Below are positions 58,401 to 64,000 of a DNA stretch of 64,000 bases, piece by piece (the stretch's first letter is position 1; each line of letters begins with the position of its first letter). The stretch is from Balanoglossus misakiensis (Eukaryota; Hemichordata). Location: positions 18,662,001-18,726,000 of the forward strand of contig CM082576.2 in the NCBI GenBank assembly GCA_040954595.2. Reading direction: 5' to 3'. The notes beneath the pieces were generated by a model. The model searched no databases. It was not told where the DNA came from and was given only the letters and a program-made list of their open reading frames with translations. A program made the position numbers and the translations under genes.

Positions 58401-61400
58401 AAAGACGAAAATTTGTCATTTTTTGATGATTTTCACCCATGATTTTTCTCAAAAATCGACGAAATTTTGAGATTTTGCAAAGTCGAAAATTTGTCATTTT
58501 TTGATGATTTTCACCCATGATTTTTTTCAAAAATCGACGAAATTTGAGATTTTGCAAATTCGAAAATTTGTAATTTTTTGTTGATTTTCACCCTTTTTTT
58601 TCAAAAATCAACGAACCCATGATTTTTTTTCAAAAATAGACAAAATTTTGAGATTTTGCAAAGTCGAAAATTTGTAATTTTTTGATGATTTTCACCCATG
58701 TTTTTTTCAAAATTGAACGAACCCATGATTTTTTTCAAAAATCGACGAAATTTTTAGATTTTGCAAAGTCGAAAATTTGTCATTTTTTGATGATTTTCAC
58801 CCATGATTTTTTTCAAAAATCGACGAATTTTTGAGATTTTGCAAAGACGAAAATTTGTCATTTTTTGATGATTTTCACCCAAGACTTTTTTTCAAAAATT
58901 TACGAAATTTTGAGATTTTGCAAAGTCGAAAATTTGTCATTTTTTGATGATTTTCACCCATGTTTTTTTTATTCAAAAATCGACGAAATTTTGAGATTTT
59001 GCAAATTCGAAAATTTGTAATTTTTTGATGATTTTCACCCGTTTTTTTTCAAAAATCAACGAACCCATGATTTTTTTTCAAAAGAGGACAACATTTTGAG
59101 ATTTTGCAAAGTCGAAAATTTGTCATTTTTTGATGATTTTCACCCATGATTTTTTTCAAAAATCGACGAAATTTTGAGATTTTGCAAAGTCGAAAATTTG
59201 TCATTTTTTGATGATTTTCACCCATGATTTTTTTTCAAAAATCGACGAAATTTTGATATTTTGCAAAGTCGAAAATTTGTCATTTATTAATGATTTTCAC
59301 CCATGATTTTTTTTCAAAAATCGACAAAATTTTGAGATTTTGCAAAGTCGAAAATTTGTAATTTTTTGATGATTTTCACCCATGTTTTTTTTCAAAATTG
59401 AACGAACCCATGATTTTTTTCAAAAATCGACGAAATTTTGAGATTTTGCAAAGTCGAAAATTTGTCATTTTTTGATGATTTTCACCCATGATTTTTTTCA
59501 AAAATCGACACAATTTTTAGATTTTGCAAAGTCGAAAATTTGTCATTTTTTGATTATTTTCACCCATGATTTTTTTCAAAAATCGACGAAATTTTTAGAT
59601 TTTGCAAAGACGAAAATTTGTCATTTTTTGATGATTTTCACCCATGTTTTTTTTCAAAAATCAACGAACCCATAATTTTTTTTCAAAAAAGGACAACATT
59701 TTGAGATTTTGCAAAGTCGAAAATTTGTCATTTTTTGATGATTTTCACCCATGATTTTTCTCAAAAATCGACGAAATTTTGAGATTTTGGAAAGTCGAAA
59801 ATTTGTCATTTTTTGATGATTTTCACCCATGATTTTTTTTCAAAAATTGACGAAATTTTGAGATTTTGCAAAGTCGAAAATTTGTCATTTTTTGATGATT
59901 TTCACCCATGTTTTTTTCAAAATTGAACGAACCCATGATTTTTTTCAAAAATCGACGAAATTTGTAGATTTTGCAAAGTCGAAAATTTGTCATTTTTTGA
60001 TGATTTTCACCCATGATTTTTTTCAACAATCGACGAAATTTTGAGATTTTGCAAAGTCGAAAATTTGTCATTTTTTGATGATTTTCACCCAAGACTTTTT
60101 TTCAAAAATTTACGAAATTTTGAGATTTTGCAAAGTCGAAAATTTGTCATTTTTTGATGATTTTCACCCATGTTTTTTTTTTTCAAAAATCGACGAAATT
60201 TTGAGATTTTGTAAATTCGAAAATTTGTAATTTTTTGATGATTTTCACCCATGTTTTTTTTCAAAAATCAACGAACCCATGATTTTTTTTCAAAAGAGGA
60301 CAACATTTTGAGATTTTGCAAAGTCGAAAATTTGTCATTTTTTGATGATTTTCACCCATGATTTTTTTCAAAAATCGACGAAATTTTGAGATTTTGCAAA
60401 GTCGAAAATTTGTCATTTTTTGATGATTTTCACCCATGATTTTTTTTCAAAAATCGACGAAATTTTGAGATTTTGCAAAGTCGAAAATTTGTCATTTATT
60501 AATGATTTTCACCCATGATTTTTTTTCAAAAATCGACAAAATTTTGAGATTTTGCAAAGTCGAAAATTTGTAATTTTTTGATGATTTTCACCCATGTTTT
60601 TTTCAAAATTGAACGAACCCATGATTTTTTTCAAAAATCGACGAAATTTTTAGATTTTGCAAAGTCGAAAATTTGTCATTTTTTGATGATTTTCACCCAT
60701 GATTTTTTTCAACAATCGACGAAATTTTGAGATTTTGCAAAGTCGAAAATTTGTCATTTTTTGATGATTTTCACCCAAGACTTTTTTTCAAAAATTTACG
60801 AAATTTTGAGATTTTGCAAAGTCGAAAATTTGTCATTTTTTGATGATTTTCACCCATGTTTTTTTTTTCAAAAATCGACGAAATTTTGAGATTTTGTAAA
60901 TTCGAAAATTTGTAATTTTTTGATGATTTTCACCCATGTTTTTTTTCAAAAATCAACGAACCCATGATTTTTTTTCAAAAGAGGACAACATTTTGAGATT
61001 TTGCAAAGTCGAAAATTTGTCATTTTTTGATGATTTTCACCCATGATTTTTATTCAAAAATCGACGAAATTTTGAGATTTTGCAAAGTCGAAAATTTGTC
61101 ATTTATTAATGATTTTCACCCATGATTTTTTTCAAAATTGAACGAACCCATGATTTTTTTCAAAAATCGACGAAATTTTGAGATTTTGCAAAGTCGAAAA
61201 TTTGTCATTTTTTGATGATTTTCACCCATGATTTTTTTCAAAAATCGACAAAATTTTTATATTTTGCAAAGTCGAAAATTTGTCATTTTTTGATTATTTT
61301 CACCCATGATTTTTTTCAAAAATCGACAAAATTTTTAGATTTTGCAAAGTCGAAAATTTGTCATTTTTTGATGATTTTCACCATGATTTTTTTTTAAAAA

Positions 61401-64000
61401 TCGACGAAATTTTGAGATTTTGCAAAGACGAAAATTTGTCATTTTTTGATGATTTTCACCCATGTTTTTTTTCAAAAATCAACGAACCCATGATTTTTTT
61501 TTCAAAAAAGGACAAAATTTTGAGATTTTGCAAAGTCGAAAATTTGTCATTTATTAATGATTTTCACCCATGATTTTTTTTCAAAAATCGACAAAATTTT
61601 GAGATTTTGCAAAGTCGAAAATTTGTAATTTTTTGATGATTTTCACCCATGTTTTTTTTCAAAATTGAACGAACCCATGATTTTTTTCAAAAATCGACGA
61701 AATTTTGAGATTTTGCAAAGTCGAAAATTTGTCATTTTTTGATGATTTTCACCCATGATTTTTTTCAAAAATCGACAAAATTTTTAGATTTTGCAAAGTC
61801 GAAAATTTGTCATTTTTTGATGATTTTCACCCATGATTTTTTTCAAAAATCGACGAAATTTTGAGATTTTGCAAATTCGAAAATTTTGTAATTTTTTGAT
61901 GATTTTCACCCATGTTTTTTTTCAAAAATCAACGAACCCATGATTTTTTTTCAAAAATCGACCAAATTTTGGGATTTTGCAAAGACGAAAATTTGTCATT
62001 TTTTGATGATTTTCACCCATGATTTTTCTCAAAAATCGACGAAATTTTGAGATTTTGCAAAGTCGAAAATTTGTCATTTTTTGATGATTTTCACCCATGA
62101 TTTTTTTCAAAAATCGACGAAATTTGAGATTTTGCAAATTCGAAAATTTGTAATTTTTTGTTGATTGTCACCCTTTTTTTTCAAAAATCAACGAACCCAT
62201 GATTTTTTTTCAAAAATAGACAAAATTTTGAGATTTTGCAAAGTCGAAAATTTGTAATTTTTTGATGATTTTCACCCATGTTTTTTTCAAAATTGAACGA
62301 ACCCATGATTTTTTTCAAAAATCGACGAAATTTTGAGATTTTGCAAAGTCGAAAATTTGTGATTTTTTGATGATTTTCACCCATGATTTTTTTCAAAAAT
62401 CGACAAAATTTTTAGATTTTGCAAAGTCGAAAATTTGTCATTTTTTGATTATTTTCACCCATGATTTTTTTCAAAAATCGACAAAATTTTTAGATTTTGC
62501 AAAGTCGAAAATTTGTCATTTTTTGATGATTTTCACCATGATTTTTTTTTTAAAAATCGACGAAATTTTGAGATTTTGCAAAGACGAAAATTTGTCATTT
62601 TTTGATGATTTTCACCCATGATTTTTTTTCAAAAATGTACGAAATTTTGAGATTTTGCAAAGTCGAAAATTTGTCATTTTTTGATGATTTTCACCCATGA
62701 TTTTTTTCAAAAATCGACAAAATTTTGAGATTTTGCAAAGACGAAAATTTGTCATTTTTTGATGATTTTCACCCATGATTTTTTTCAAAAGTCGACGAAA
62801 TTTTGAGATTTTGCAAAGACAAAAATTTTTCATTTTTTGATGATTTTCACCCGTGATTTTTTTCAAAAATCGACAAAATTTTGAGATTTTGCAAAGTCGA
62901 AAATTTGACATTTTTTGATGATTTTCACCCATGTTTTTTTTCAAAAATCAACGAACCCATGATTTTTTTTTCAAAAATCGACGAAATTTAGAGATTTTGC
63001 AAAGTCGAAAATTTGTCATTTCTTAATGATTTTCACCCATGTTTTTTTTTCAAAAATCGACAAAATTTTGAGATTTTGCAAAGTCGAAAATTTGTAATTT
63101 TTTGATGATTTTCACCAATGTTTTTTTTTAAAAATCAACGAACCCATGATTTTTTTCAAAAATTGACAACATTTTGAGATTTTGCAAAGTCGAAAATTTG
63201 TCATTTTTTGATGATTTTCACCCATGATTTTTTTCAAAAATCGACAAAATTTTTAGATTTTGCAAAGTCGAAAATTTGTCATTTTTTGATGATTTTCACC
63301 CATGATTTTTTTCAAAAATCGACGAAATTTTGAGATTTTGCAAATTCGAAAATTTGTAATTTTTTGATGATTTTCACCCATGTTTTTTTTCAAAAATCAA
63401 CGAACCCATGATTTTTTTTCAAAAATCGACCAAATTTTGGGATTTTGCAAAGACGAAAATTTGTCATTTTTTGATGATTTTCACCCATGATTTTTCTCAA
63501 AAATCGACGAAATTTTGAGATTTTGCAAAGTCGAAAATTTGTCATTTTTTGATGATTTTCACCCATGATTTTTTTCAAAAATCGACGAAATTTGAGATTT
63601 TGCAAATTCGAAAATTTGTAATTTTTTGTTGATTTTCACCCTTTTTTTTCAAAAATCAACGAACCCATGATTTTTTTTCAAAAATAGACAAAATTTTGAG
63701 ATTTTGCAAAGTCGAAAATTTGTCATTTTTTGATGATTTTCACACATGATTTTTTTCAAAAATCGACGAAATTGTGAGATTTTGCAAAGACGAAAATTTG
63801 TCATTTTTTGATGATTTTCACACATGATTTTTTTCAAAAATCGACGAAATTGTGAGATTTTGCAAAGACGAAAATTTGTCATTTTTTGATGATTTTTACC
63901 CATGATTTTTTTTCAAAAATGGACGAAATTTTGAGGTTTTGCAAAGTCGAAAATTTGTTATTTTTTGATGATTTTCACCCATGTCTTTTTTTAAAAATCG
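43431..64000 (-). repeat. 78-bp minisatellite, long single-orientation array
   Basis: About 20.5 kb of the 78-bp unit and its longer (CAACGAACCCATG) variant in one orientation, running off the window. Higher-order structure is nested. Blocks recur at ~550 bp (44423/44975; 45791/46345), ~1.0-1.8 kb (45449/47214/48235) and 4839 bp (52725/57564; 53503/58342; 54633/59472), with 5048 bp to a third copy (62612; 63390). Copies of the large unit differ by whole-unit gains and losses (for example 4761 = 4839 - 78). Each unit can fold: GACGAAATTTT pairs with AAAATTTGTC. Repeated 26-residue frames on both strands are a consequence of unit length. Confidence 0.92.

Noticed and set aside
43431-64000. Dozens of open frames of 60-152 codons with the MGENHQKM repeat as a protein family
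   Set aside because: They follow from a 78-bp unit without stops; frames exist on both strands, have no promoters or domains, and break at longer unit variants.
26481-64000. CRISPR-like array
   Set aside because: Units are contiguous and diverged with no unique spacers, and the DNA is eukaryotic.

Overview
This is eukaryotic, AT-rich, repeat-dominated DNA with no complete host gene. Introns with GT-AG borders, AATAAA signals, a tRNA-derived SINE, MITEs and an LTR retroelement rule out a prokaryote. The retroelement is of the Gmr1-like type: Ty3/gypsy proteins with integrase placed before reverse transcriptase. That type is best known from deuterostomes, so an invertebrate deuterostome (hemichordate, amphioxus or echinoderm-like) is my best guess. 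The species cannot be fixed from the sequence.

Layout. 1-2225: a ~192-bp satellite with a five-monomer higher-order unit of ~957 bp. 2226-6753: three related segments, each with the same SINE insertion site; one holds the full tRNA-headed SINE followed by a palindromic TTAA-type MITE. 6754-8722: a 1.97-kb repeat holding a possible terminal exon with a membrane anchor; a second copy lies at 23542-25509. About 9.1-19.8 kb: the Gmr1-like element (5' LTR end, tRNA-Pro-type primer site, SCAN-like Gag, protease, integrase, partial RT). It has several lesions, no RNase H and no recognisable 3' LTR. Inside its integrase region sits a 5466-bp DNA transposon (12345-17810) with CACT termini and an ACA target duplication. 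It carries an intron-containing transposase-like gene on the minus strand and a convergent unknown 216-codon gene on the plus strand. 19.8-23.5 kb: a patchwork of small inverted-repeat elements, including a 927-bp element with a 9-bp duplication that contains a 503-bp element with a TTAA duplication.

26.5-64 kb: a very large minisatellite with a 78-bp basic unit. The array changes orientation several times between 26.5 and 43.4 kb. It is interrupted twice by a ~2.8-kb foldback element whose two copies are 5138 bp apart and almost identical. From 43.4 kb to the end it runs in one orientation, with nested higher-order repeats of up to ~4.84 kb. Because 78 is divisible by three, the array gives many open frames on both strands; I treat these as non-coding.

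Working together: the only coherent gene set is inside the two autonomous-type mobile elements, and both carry visible inactivating changes. The most novel items are the CACT-ended transposon with its unknown second gene, and the foldback/minisatellite palindrome complex.
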